The translations under genes were made by a program, and so were the position numbers. A stretch of 24,725 nucleotides of DNA from Candidatus Omnitrophota bacterium (GTDB lineage: Bacteria; Omnitrophota; Koll11; Aquiviventales; Aquiviventaceae): assembly GCA_016196415.1 (NCBI GenBank), contig JACPXS010000012.1, forward strand, positions 1-24,725. The letters run 5' to 3'. The notes beneath the pieces are model-generated. The model saw only the letters and a list, made by a program, of their open reading frames with translations. It was not told where the DNA came from and ran no database searches. The number at the start of each line of letters is the position of its first letter. Position 1 is the stretch's first letter. Positions 22,001 to 24,725 of the stretch are shown here, piece by piece.

Positions 22001-24553
22001 ACCGACACCATCCTCGAGGAAGTACGAGATGACGATCAGATTGAAGCGCCTGATGTCGAACTGCCTCCGCTCGTCCACGATGGGGCGCTCGAGGCTCGAG
22101 GCTCGAGGCTCGAGGCAACTGCCCAGCCGGTTCTGAGTCGGCGCCGGTTCTTCCAATCTTCCATCGCGGCAGGAGGTGCGCTGGCGCTTCATGCCGCCCA
22201 TGCGCACGCGCAAGCGACGACACGCGAATCGCTGCCGGCGCTGCGCCCGCCGCAGACCGAGCAGGAGCGGCAGATCGTCGAGCAGATCAAGCAGTCCGCC
22301 CACCGCATCTTCCAGCATCAGAATTGGATCGTCTCCTTCCCGCATCGAGATGCGCTGCTGCGGTTATTGGAGCAGATGAGCCGGGAACCTCGGATTGAGT
22401 TCGACTATGGAACGGAGTCTGTTGGCATCGTCTCTGTTGCGCTTGGTCGTCACAGCCTTCGAGTGCACGTTCCTCGCTTTTCCGCGCTCTCGCCGGACGA
22501 AATCGATGGGCTGATTCTGATTCACGAGACGATTCATCTGCTCCCCCATCAACACCATCGCAGGCAGCAGCGAGAGCAGGTCAGAGCTCGCATCACCCCA
22601 CTCCCGTCAGTCCAGATCATTCTCAGCAACACGCCGGAAGGCGAGCGTATACGGAAGGACATCAAGCGTTTCATTACTTCCCGATTGGACAGTGAGGCAG
22701 AAGCGTATCTTGTCCAAGGACCCTACCTGTGGCATCAGGGACAGGCGCGTGGATTCAAGAGGTTAGAAACGTATCTTGATTGGCTCGCCAGATCAAAGAG
22801 CGGTGAATCCCAAGAGCATCGTGAGCTGGCCCTCACCTACCTATCGCTTGCAGAGGCCGTCTCGTCTGACGGGACGACGTTCGACGCTAACCGCATCCAA
22901 CTCCGAGAAATTTGGGAGACAGCTTGGCTGACTCCAGCACAACAAGATCTGCTTCGCGGGATGGCCAGGGTCGAGTTGGGATTATCGCGAGAGCCTTCCC
23001 GAGCGGAGGTGGACCGCTGGCTGCTGTCGTGGATCAACGATCCGACGTACTCGGATCTGGCACGGTCGCAGCTGGCTGCGGTGAACCAGCCGCTGGAGTG
23101 GACCGAGAAGGGAGTCGTTGCGGCTCTGGGGTTGCTCATGGTCGTGGGCTGGTGGGCGTGGCGATATCGTCAAACGCGCCTGGCCACGGCGCAACCACCG
23201 AGTCCGCCGATCATCCAGCAGCCTCCGAGACAGCCTCGGCGCGATCGAACCGACCAGCGTCGGCCTCCACAACGGCCAAGAGGAGAACAACGGCCGCGTC
23301 GCCACCACCCGCCGCAGCGTCCGCCTGATGACTCTCCACCGCTGGCCGCCATCGCCGGCGTGGGGCTGACGGTCGGGTACGTCGAAGCCATGGGGCTGGG
23401 GCTGTTCGCGCTCGGCGCGGCGGGGCTGGTGTGGTGGCAGCAAGAGGGGGCAGGCGTTCAACCAGGTCGTATGAGACCTGTCAACTCAGGCGTGTTTGTG
23501 TCGTCGGGCGGCGCGACGGTCCCACCACTCGACGGCCGCGACAATCAACCCGATGAAAATCGCGACCGCACCAATCCCAATCGCGGTGAATTCGAACGTG
23601 CTCATCCGTTCTCCTCCCTCTCTTTGTCTTTAGGGATCGTCCAAAATCCAACCGCCCACGTGACACCCGCCATGATTAAGCCAATCGTTGCGATTCTCCA
23701 GTTACTCCACTGGTTGACTAAGCTCCCCAACCCCGTGACCGTTGCAAAGTATTTCGCAAGATCCATGAGCATCTTGCCGGTTTCATACCTTCTCGTCCTG
23801 TTCGTCATCGCTCTTCCTTCACTCTACCCGGCGGCGGGTGTTCTGTCAATAGAGGGTCCCAGTAAGATAGTCCAAATCTTGGCCCTCGCAGCAGGGTTGG
23901 TGTGGTGGCGCTGGCACGGGGCGAGGTTCGAGGTGCGAGGTGTGAGGGCTGGAACCCCTGAGCGACTATTCAGTGACGCGGAGGTCGCCTTGGCGACGGG
24001 GTGGGTCGCGAAGGTCTGTCCGTCGTGCGCGGTTCAACTGACACGCGGATCTGCCCCCTCGGTGGAGGTCCGCGGTTCGGCGCAGCAGCCGCTTGTGATG
24101 ATCAACGTGGATCTGCTCCAGCAGCCGGATGCCGAGCTGCGCGTCCACGAGGAACTGACCAGACAACTGCCCGCACAGGTGGGCGTGGAATCGACGGCCT
24201 CGCGCGCGCCGCCCGTTCAGTCCATAGTCCAGAGTCTACAGTCCATAGTTAGCGAAACGCCTTCCACGCCGCATCCCGCGCGCCGCATCCCGCACGACGA
24301 AGAGTCCACCGTCGACCGTCCACCGTCCACAGCCAAGCCGGTTTTACGGTGGACTGTGGACTGTGGACCGTGGACGAGCATTTTCGCTCGTCGAGGTCGT
24401 TATTGCCATTGCGATTCTCTCGGTGGGGCTCGTGGGGTCGATGCGCGTGTTTCCGATGGGCCTGCGGGCGTCCCGTCGCGCGGAGCAGGTCAGTCGAGCC
24501 ACGTTGCTGGCCGAACGCGCGATGGCTTCGACCAAGTTGACATCGTGGGATGA
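15317..24553 (+). CDS. Giant multidomain membrane protein, second part (frame 2)
   Basis: Frame 2 opens after a TGA at 15260-15262. The start given at 15317 is a TTG with no visible ribosome site, so this is most likely the continuation of the upstream polypeptide after a frame change and not an independent gene. In order: four membrane segments (15290-16020), a long charged helical and coiled-coil region (16020-17850), ~62-residue helical repeats (17860-19850), a TM plus CPSC module (19900-20340), a hydrophobic segment and nucleotidyltransferase-like domain (20560-21300), a TM segment (21830-21900), a Tat signal and HExxH peptidase (22133-22900), a TM segment (23115-23165), a Pro/Arg-rich linker, and a further TM/CPSC module (23350-24210). 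Across 23480-23870 the frame is open but antisense to two small genes, and after about 24335 it is out of frame with a pilin-like gene. The stop at 24553 may therefore not be the natural end. Confidence 0.75.
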   Translation: MLLVWFFIVPWIGQAQFQGLSGPAAEFVTKTLFPLYSAFAAWVERVTEGWFGASVLLPVFDLLVGRVTTRIDLDLLVFAQVIGAAMALWAVVAFAGFVVSRFVYSPLWQRRLQSLMRDYWPRRNSPALSPADRSAAQAAMTQLAIFIHNEWYRAARKSWLEARESMGFSHPIRRAHLRLRERGIYWWATAAAVVGVIMLLIHPETSLTLLSALSSPAAWLKGLVVGSVFGFGGSGRQTARQQAARAELPQLDRLDEHLRDAQGQLPSAQDVETMYQDVLSFWRRLKQEGVRPDRSEPLRQARAAIMQKLLRAQLQVTAVDDLRGAEAMLRAIKKRISAENLQADPALQAAVREDVKTILLERIRGVDRRAARRARSTSTLNALLQRARREGLGTDPDILSADREAYAALGSSRLETAPPAAEPPWPAAARPARQSLTEEQTQRFVEEVNRLYEPGRIARLLVDLDAAQERLGQLLPVELEEQLTQPTPGASTQSRVAALVAALDVVEEEAESVSDRGVKRAIRQVARLMRSIMGVLRTESDQADRIIDELRRLTQVEPPLMELVARRLVELQITEELLGLAWDRQRVADVRQPLQRRLDGARWPDPATREAAQQAWANEVQETRAGFLASALEGLEAIVVRRVESEIEDRHADQVVDLLDVLEMQLRRMEQAVQALPPRYRPAWESAIRRIAQMIAQRRRGPAYLIEAVMPHPGMTVDELATLQQRIERLTRRAHARNVRWPQEQRQESERAYQAAQQRIAEAARLLAERAAETIHAEVADVRGMSLGELQLAQRTIDRLHQEAQALPQEARRAAHLEEAYAQARQAIAAEHNRQAGVAQPSELILLIDRLVVNPADPEGLEPVRQQLAQLVEGARRLQAPHTREAAEQLLAQKQAEIDDAARAREAAIAIAAIPAQLVELNDAALAQARADVVGLAQVAQEFQFEPARHHVERARTAALRQIDYAQRAVDIARTLDELVIDPARSETLRDLGEQLPALVGEAAGDPVIARALAHVEAALARARAAIDEARQARAIADAIDQLLVTPRVLEQALGELTQLLRQADTLSLPIAIDHVQAAVARKQPIIDAAQDAVTYVATIRDLDVPMDAAGLAAARADFADVMGRARHLPPDFHAYVEVEAADAKRRELADAQAAVNLATELERLPIDPADPRSLRGLEEQALDLNHRAAAIRFQPARDHLAQAVQRVREAMAEAAQARDVAEQIDELIVNPRTTTIIEATDQLNRLAEQGRALERLINRDYVEAAVVRARRLIDQAEEAALFTDQIATRSVPLEAAALATVRADLLYWMTQAHRLPPAFRAYVEVEAADAKRRELADAQAAVNLATELERLPIDPADPRSLRGLEEQVLDLNQRAAALRFQPARAHAGQAVQRVREAMAEAVQARNVAEQADELVVTPATLEAAQALLAAWRRRADALHLPAAWQHVALALERLQAGIADAQQAQRLVEQIHATHLPPRVERYREAARMLLHRPSNRAVVRAAANERLRQLGQPPARQQTDVLAITFLTGVGTLSPWMLGIVALGAAGLVWWQRRQISRQFTVDSPQSKLGSQGAGERLVSDLLLTLDPRRVMLWVCPSCQWGPPSFRVNKGQKQLVVASGFAQAPEITINPDLLPAEALRQPEVAQSLIETEMTDALAAKAAKWFPSESRAPPRSSTVHGRPSTVNTNHDEESTVHSPQSTVSDQEPVVSGQPSAASRASTPHAASRTTHSASNRPQSVARVLAQHALPVAMAILLVFAPFIAGFGGSVLAAIPFALHLSPESPLTSIDAQRARRLEALADATVNLPGGRSAELWDFLRAAASYVVRDQAPDVAQSLDTAAPSTPLLAADVFGSYLETDHYADVDVALFVQGNAAPRDRTLTQQSTQESYTVNLPGVAWPIPLAVRIVSPISTDYFEQREQGMIRYEGVRLFGELPVLSATSLEAYRALESLYDHLRLEWSDPPRAMRRLLKMAVHLAREGIDGAAEELVQLNILAQEAPTSGSEEDDRRLRERLAPHAQTIAMFLERFQSKLTDEQRRALAPAARLDQIERLLEEAQQRLDPSTSRISLLSRDGQRLVNVRLESEILWDRLQGRSGRFEQPPWLSDAGERGFFFMSEWRRWFDQMREQVESRRAQLRSDDDQSNGGASSRSTQLAVVNPFTSLLLSSAASVDLLTWLLLGGFGLAAMSSIPLTVQTPSSGPGATTIHLRVPSELTVPPLHVFSDATDTILEEVRDDDQIEAPDVELPPLVHDGALEARGSRLEATAQPVLSRRRFFQSSIAAGGALALHAAHAHAQATTRESLPALRPPQTEQERQIVEQIKQSAHRIFQHQNWIVSFPHRDALLRLLEQMSREPRIEFDYGTESVGIVSVALGRHSLRVHVPRFSALSPDEIDGLILIHETIHLLPHQHHRRQQREQVRARITPLPSVQIILSNTPEGERIRKDIKRFITSRLDSEAEAYLVQGPYLWHQGQARGFKRLETYLDWLARSKSGESQEHRELALTYLSLAEAVSSDGTTFDANRIQLREIWETAWLTPAQQDLLRGMARVELGLSREPSRAEVDRWLLSWINDPTYSDLARSQLAAVNQPLEWTEKGVVAALGLLMVVGWWAWRYRQTRLATAQPPSPPIIQQPPRQPRRDRTDQRRPPQRPRGEQRPRRHHPPQRPPDDSPPLAAIAGVGLTVGYVEAMGLGLFALGAAGLVWWQQEGAGVQPGRMRPVNSGVFVSSGGATVPPLDGRDNQPDENRDRTNPNRGEFERAHPFSSLSLSLGIVQNPTAHVTPAMIKPIVAILQLLHWLTKLPNPVTVAKYFARSMSILPVSYLLVLFVIALPSLYPAAGVLSIEGPSKIVQILALAAGLVWWRWHGARFEVRGVRAGTPERLFSDAEVALATGWVAKVCPSCAVQLTRGSAPSVEVRGSAQQPLVMINVDLLQQPDAELRVHEELTRQLPAQVGVESTASRAPPVQSIVQSLQSIVSETPSTPHPARRIPHDEESTVDRPPSTAKPVLRWTVDCGPWTSIFARRGRYCHCDSLGGARGVDARVSDGPAGVPSRGAGQSSHVAGRTRDGFDQVDIVG
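16020..17850 (+). other. Long charged helical / coiled-coil region
   Basis: Roughly 600 residues dominated by Ala, Glu, Gln, Arg and Leu, with heptad-like hydrophobic spacing and few Gly or Pro apart from a short Pro/Ala linker near 16560-16610. It follows the last synthase membrane helix and leads into the regular ~62-residue repeats. A rod or scaffold role is plausible. No enzyme motif was seen. Confidence 0.6.
18720..18876 (+). repeat. Near-identical DNA duplication, copy 1
   Basis: These 157 bases recur at 19281-19437 with three differences. The 561-base offset equals 187 codons, or three ~62-residue repeat units. A second short match (around 18928-18960) keeps the same offset, so the duplicated block covers most of a three-unit module. 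Other units in the array are far more diverged. Confidence 0.95.
19281..19437 (+). repeat. Near-identical DNA duplication, copy 2
   Basis: Second copy of the block at 18720-18876. It encodes the same YVEVEAADAKRREL start and the PIDPADPRSLRGLEEQ core. One difference (GCG to GTG) changes Ala to Val; the other two (GAA/GAG and CAG/CAA) are silent. Confidence 0.95.
19900..20345 (+). other. TM/CPSC module, copy A
   Basis: A membrane helix ending in ALGAAGLVWWQ (19945-19980) is followed by a heptamer array, then a small domain: RLVSDLLLTL, VCPSC (near 20105), INPDLLPAEALRQ and SRAPP (near 20326). A homologous copy lies at 23860-24210 with RLFSD, VCPSC, INVDLLQQPDAELR and SRAPP in the same order. 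The two cysteines could form a redox or half-zinc site. Unrecognised family. Confidence 0.6.
19991..20025 (+). repeat. Heptamer array, AGTCGAC/AGTCCAC type
   Basis: AGTCGAC, AGTTCAC, AGTCGAC, AGTCCAC, AGTC in tandem between the LVWW membrane helix and the CPSC part of module A. Encodes QFTVDSPQSK. Confidence 0.9.
20345..20457 (+). repeat. Long composite heptamer array
   Basis: Runs of GTCCACG/GTCCACA/GTCGACC units at 20345-20378 and 20396-20430, then GTCAGTG-like units to 20457. The translation cycles through STVHGPQ-like residues. The array follows SRAPP of module A. Confidence 0.9.
20485..20523 (+). repeat. Heptamer array, CGCATCC type
   Basis: CGCACGC, CGCATCC, CGCACCA, CGCATTC, CGCATCC in tandem, a different heptamer family directly downstream of the GTCCAC array. 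Encodes TPHAASRTTHSAS. Confidence 0.85.
20560..21300 (+). other. Nucleotidyltransferase-like domain after a signal-anchor-like segment
   Basis: A hydrophobic stretch (20573-20660, MAILLVFAPF...) precedes a helical segment and then GS at 20879-20884 followed after eight residues by DVD at 20909-20917 (FGSYLE...ADVDVALFV). GS...DxD is the core motif of pol-beta-type nucleotidyltransferases. Further on, IRYEGVRLFG (21092-21121) resembles the conserved end of minimal nucleotidyltransferases, and the helices after it (21150-21300) could be a HEPN-like partner. Finding this fold behind a hydrophobic segment in an envelope protein is odd, and activity is uncertain. Confidence 0.45.
22085..22117 (+). 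repeat. Heptamer array, GAGGCTC type
   Basis: Three perfect GAGGCTC units plus a partial unit, encoding LEARGSRLEA immediately before the internal Tat signal. Confidence 0.95.
22133..22214 (+). other. Internal twin-arginine (Tat) signal sequence
   Basis: The frame reads LSRRRFFQ (S at 22136, Arg codons at 22139, 22142 and 22145), then a hydrophobic stretch of Ala/Gly/Leu, then AHAHAQA as a probable signal-peptidase site. The S-R-R-x-F-F core and the AxA end fit the Tat consensus. It lies about 2,270 codons inside frame 2, right after a GAGGCTC heptamer array. It may mark the former N-terminus of a separate secreted protein that became fused. Confidence 0.7.
22215..22905 (+). other. HETIH zinc metallopeptidase domain
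   Basis: HETIH lies at 22523-22537 in DGLILIHETIHLLPHQHH, and the downstream SEAEAYL (Glu codons at 22694 and 22700) offers a third zinc ligand, a gluzincin-like arrangement. The domain directly follows the Tat signal, so it is probably periplasmic or extracellular if exported. It is not closely similar to the HEQTH domain in frame 1, so this is not a simple duplication. A helical tail and a TM helix (23115-23165) follow. Confidence 0.55.
23463..23480 (-). terminator. Small hairpin downstream of the minus-strand operon
   Basis: Perfect 6-base inverted repeat CAGGTC / GACCTG with a 6-base loop, six bases after the 39-aa stop codon. No T-run follows, so an intrinsic terminator is only a weak possibility. 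Confidence 0.3.
23486..23605 (-). CDS. Tiny single-pass membrane peptide, 39 aa
   Basis: It reads MSTFEFTAIGIG, a hydrophobic helix (AVAIFIGLIVAAVEWW) and a very basic tail (DRRAARRHKHA), then TGA. The ATG overlaps the stop of the upstream 68-aa gene (ATGA). It has a strong ribosome site, GGGAGGAG, a few bases upstream within that gene's last codons. One TM helix with a positive C-terminus predicts the N-terminus outside and the C-terminus in the cytoplasm. Size and shape would fit a small regulatory membrane subunit, a holin-like peptide or a type I toxin-like peptide; nothing in the sequence chooses between them. Confidence 0.7.
   Translation of the reverse strand: MSTFEFTAIGIGAVAIFIGLIVAAVEWWDRRAARRHKHA
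23602..23808 (-). CDS. Small two-helix membrane protein, 68 aa (DUF6722-like by eye)
   Basis: It starts MTNRTRRYETGKMLMDLAKYF, has an amphipathic first helix, a second clear TM helix (IATIGLIMAGVTWAVGF) and a charged Lys/Glu-rich tail. This layout resembles small DUF6722-type membrane proteins of unknown function; the family name is my recollection, not a search. A TTGACA-17-TAGAGT promoter lies just upstream. The purine-rich GAAGGAAGAG before the ATG could be a ribosome site, though the predicted transcript start would leave only a very short leader. An in-frame ATG 12 codons in is an alternative start. It overlaps the next gene by ATGA, so the two are probably translationally coupled. Local GC is visibly lower than in the surrounding giant frame, which is open but antisense here. 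Confidence 0.75.
   Translation of the reverse strand: MTNRTRRYETGKMLMDLAKYFATVTGLGSLVNQWSNWRIATIGLIMAGVTWAVGFWTIPKDKEREENG
23606..23618 (-). promoter_or_regulatory. Ribosome binding site of the 39-aa gene
   Basis: The minus strand reads GGGAGGAGAACGG directly before ATG. GGAGG is an ideal Shine-Dalgarno core at normal spacing, and it lies inside the end of the upstream coding sequence. It fixes the start of the 39-aa gene. Confidence 0.75.
23821..23849 (-). promoter_or_regulatory. Sigma-70-type promoter of the small-membrane-protein operon
   Basis: On the minus strand, a perfect TTGACA (complement of 23844-23849) is followed after exactly 17 bases by TAGAGT (complement of 23821-23826, four of six matches to TATAAT). 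The -10 box ends 12 bases before the ATG at 23808, so the message would have a leader of only a few bases or a slightly different start. Confidence 0.65.
23860..24215 (+). other. TM/CPSC module, copy B
   Basis: ILALAAGLVWW (23871-23907) is followed by a GAGGTTC heptamer array, RLFSD, VCPSC (near 24018), INVDLLQQPDAELR and SRAPP (near 24204). It aligns by eye with copy A at 19900-20345. Just upstream, separated by the minus-strand operon, is another LVWW helix (23390-23440), so the membrane motif is duplicated around that operon. Confidence 0.55.
23923..23948 (+). repeat. Heptamer array, GAGGTTC type
   Basis: GAGGTTC, GAGGTGC, GAGGTGT, GAGGG in tandem, encoding RFEVRGVRAG. It holds the same position in module B (between LVWW and CPSC) as the AGTCGAC array in module A. 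Confidence 0.85.
24216..24297 (+). repeat. Mixed heptamer arrays (AGTCCAT and CGCATCC types)
   Basis: AGTCCAT, AGTCCAG, AGTCTAC, AGTCCAT, AGT at about 24219-24250, then CGCATCC, CGCGCGC, CGCATCC, CGCACGA at about 24270-24297. They follow SRAPP of module B, as in module A. Confidence 0.85.
24304..24378 (+). repeat. Inverted pair of heptamer arrays before and into the pilin start
   Basis: The left arm (24304-24332) is four GTCCACC-type units. The right arm (24351-24378) is GGACTGT, GGACTGT, GGACCGT, GGACGAG, the reverse complement of the same family. With an ~18-base loop, the transcript could fold into a long imperfect stem of about 23 of 28 matched positions. The right arm includes the proposed GTG start and the leader codons of the pilin gene. 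Confidence 0.75.
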
Positions 24554-24725
24554 GCTGGCCTTCGGCACGTCCACGACCACCGATGGAGATTACACCATTA
24601 CGGTGACGATCGATCAGCCGGAAGTCGAGGCGATGATTGACCCCACCCACCTCAAACGGGTGTCCGTCTCGATCGGTTGGTCGCAAGAAGGCCGCGATCG
24701 CACGCTGGATCTCGTGACCTACCTC
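24363..24725 (+). CDS. Type IV pilin / pseudopilin-like protein (3' end outside window)
   Basis: Frame 3 reads (GTG)DRGRA then FSLVEVVIAIAILSVGLVG, the classic prepilin N-terminus: short basic leader, Phe at +1, Glu at +5, then a hydrophobic helix. The residue before the cleavage site is Ala, not the usual Gly. The body (RASRRAEQVSRATLLAERAM, then short strands with YTITVTID) resembles minor pseudopilins of the GspI/PilV type. The frame is open upstream to a TAG at 24246-24248, but GTG at 24363 gives the normal six-residue leader. No clear ribosome site is visible because the region before the start is heptamer repeat. The gene runs off the window after 121 codons. It would be processed by a prepilin peptidase and act in a type II secretion or type IV pilus system. 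Confidence 0.75.
   Translation, partial: MDRGRAFSLVEVVIAIAILSVGLVGSMRVFPMGLRASRRAEQVSRATLLAERAMASTKLTSWDELAFGTSTTTDGDYTITVTIDQPEVEAMIDPTHLKRVSVSIGWSQEGRDRTLDLVTYL

Noticed and set aside
23481..23666. 61-codon minus-strand open frame
   Set aside because: Arg-rich out-of-frame reading. The correct product here is the 39-aa peptide starting at 23605, which has the SD and the ATGA overlap.
1..24725. tRNA, rRNA, riboswitch or insertion sequence
   Set aside because: No cloverleaf, rRNA core, transposase motif or terminal inverted repeats were noticed; nearly all of the window is protein coding.

Overview
The window looks like part of a metagenome-derived bacterial genome, most plausibly Candidatus Omnitrophota or a similar lineage known for giant open reading frames. 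That placement is inferred from style: one polypeptide of more than 8,000 codons, a type IV pilin-like gene at its end, and many degenerate 7-base tandem repeats. No rRNA or other marker gene is present to prove it. DNA is GC-rich and almost all coding is on the + strand.

Layout. Frame 1 is open from base 1, so the protein starts upstream of the window. In order it encodes: about seven ~110-residue repeats (1-1720); nine ~88-residue beta-type repeats (2370-4815); a third, looser beta repeat family with a dockerin-like calcium loop (4880-6420); a beta-rich region with a jelly-roll-like carbohydrate-binding module (6430-8400); an all-helical domain resembling six-hairpin glycosidases (8500-9980); a membrane segment, a gluzincin-type HExxH peptidase domain and more membrane segments (10030-12800); a GT2-superfamily-like glycosyltransferase domain with KAGAMN, DRN, SED and RW motifs (12860-14340); and a second large membrane region (14340 onward). 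Inside that membrane region the coding signal moves from frame 1 to frame 2, near 15263-15290. Frame 2 continues the membrane segments, then a long helical region that ends in ~62-residue repeats (16020-19850), a TM/CPSC module, a nucleotidyltransferase-like domain, an internal Tat signal followed by a second HExxH peptidase, and a second copy of the TM/CPSC module (to about 24330).

Two other gene units are embedded at the 3' end. A small minus-strand operon (23486-23808) encodes two tiny membrane proteins, with an ATGA overlap, a good ribosome binding site and a TTGACA-17-TAGAGT promoter. It sits between two copies of a sequence coding for the same LVWW membrane motif. After it, in frame 3, a pseudopilin-like gene begins (24363 to the window end), and its leader codons are made of heptamer repeat.

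Taken together, the giant product looks like an envelope-spanning machine: extracellular beta repeats and sugar-binding or sugar-cleaving-like domains, membrane segments, a glycan synthase-like domain and proteases. This loosely recalls the single-chain layout of cyclic glucan synthases. Heptamer repeats mark several module boundaries in the second half and may have helped the protein grow by accretion. All functions come from motifs read by eye; no homology search was possible.
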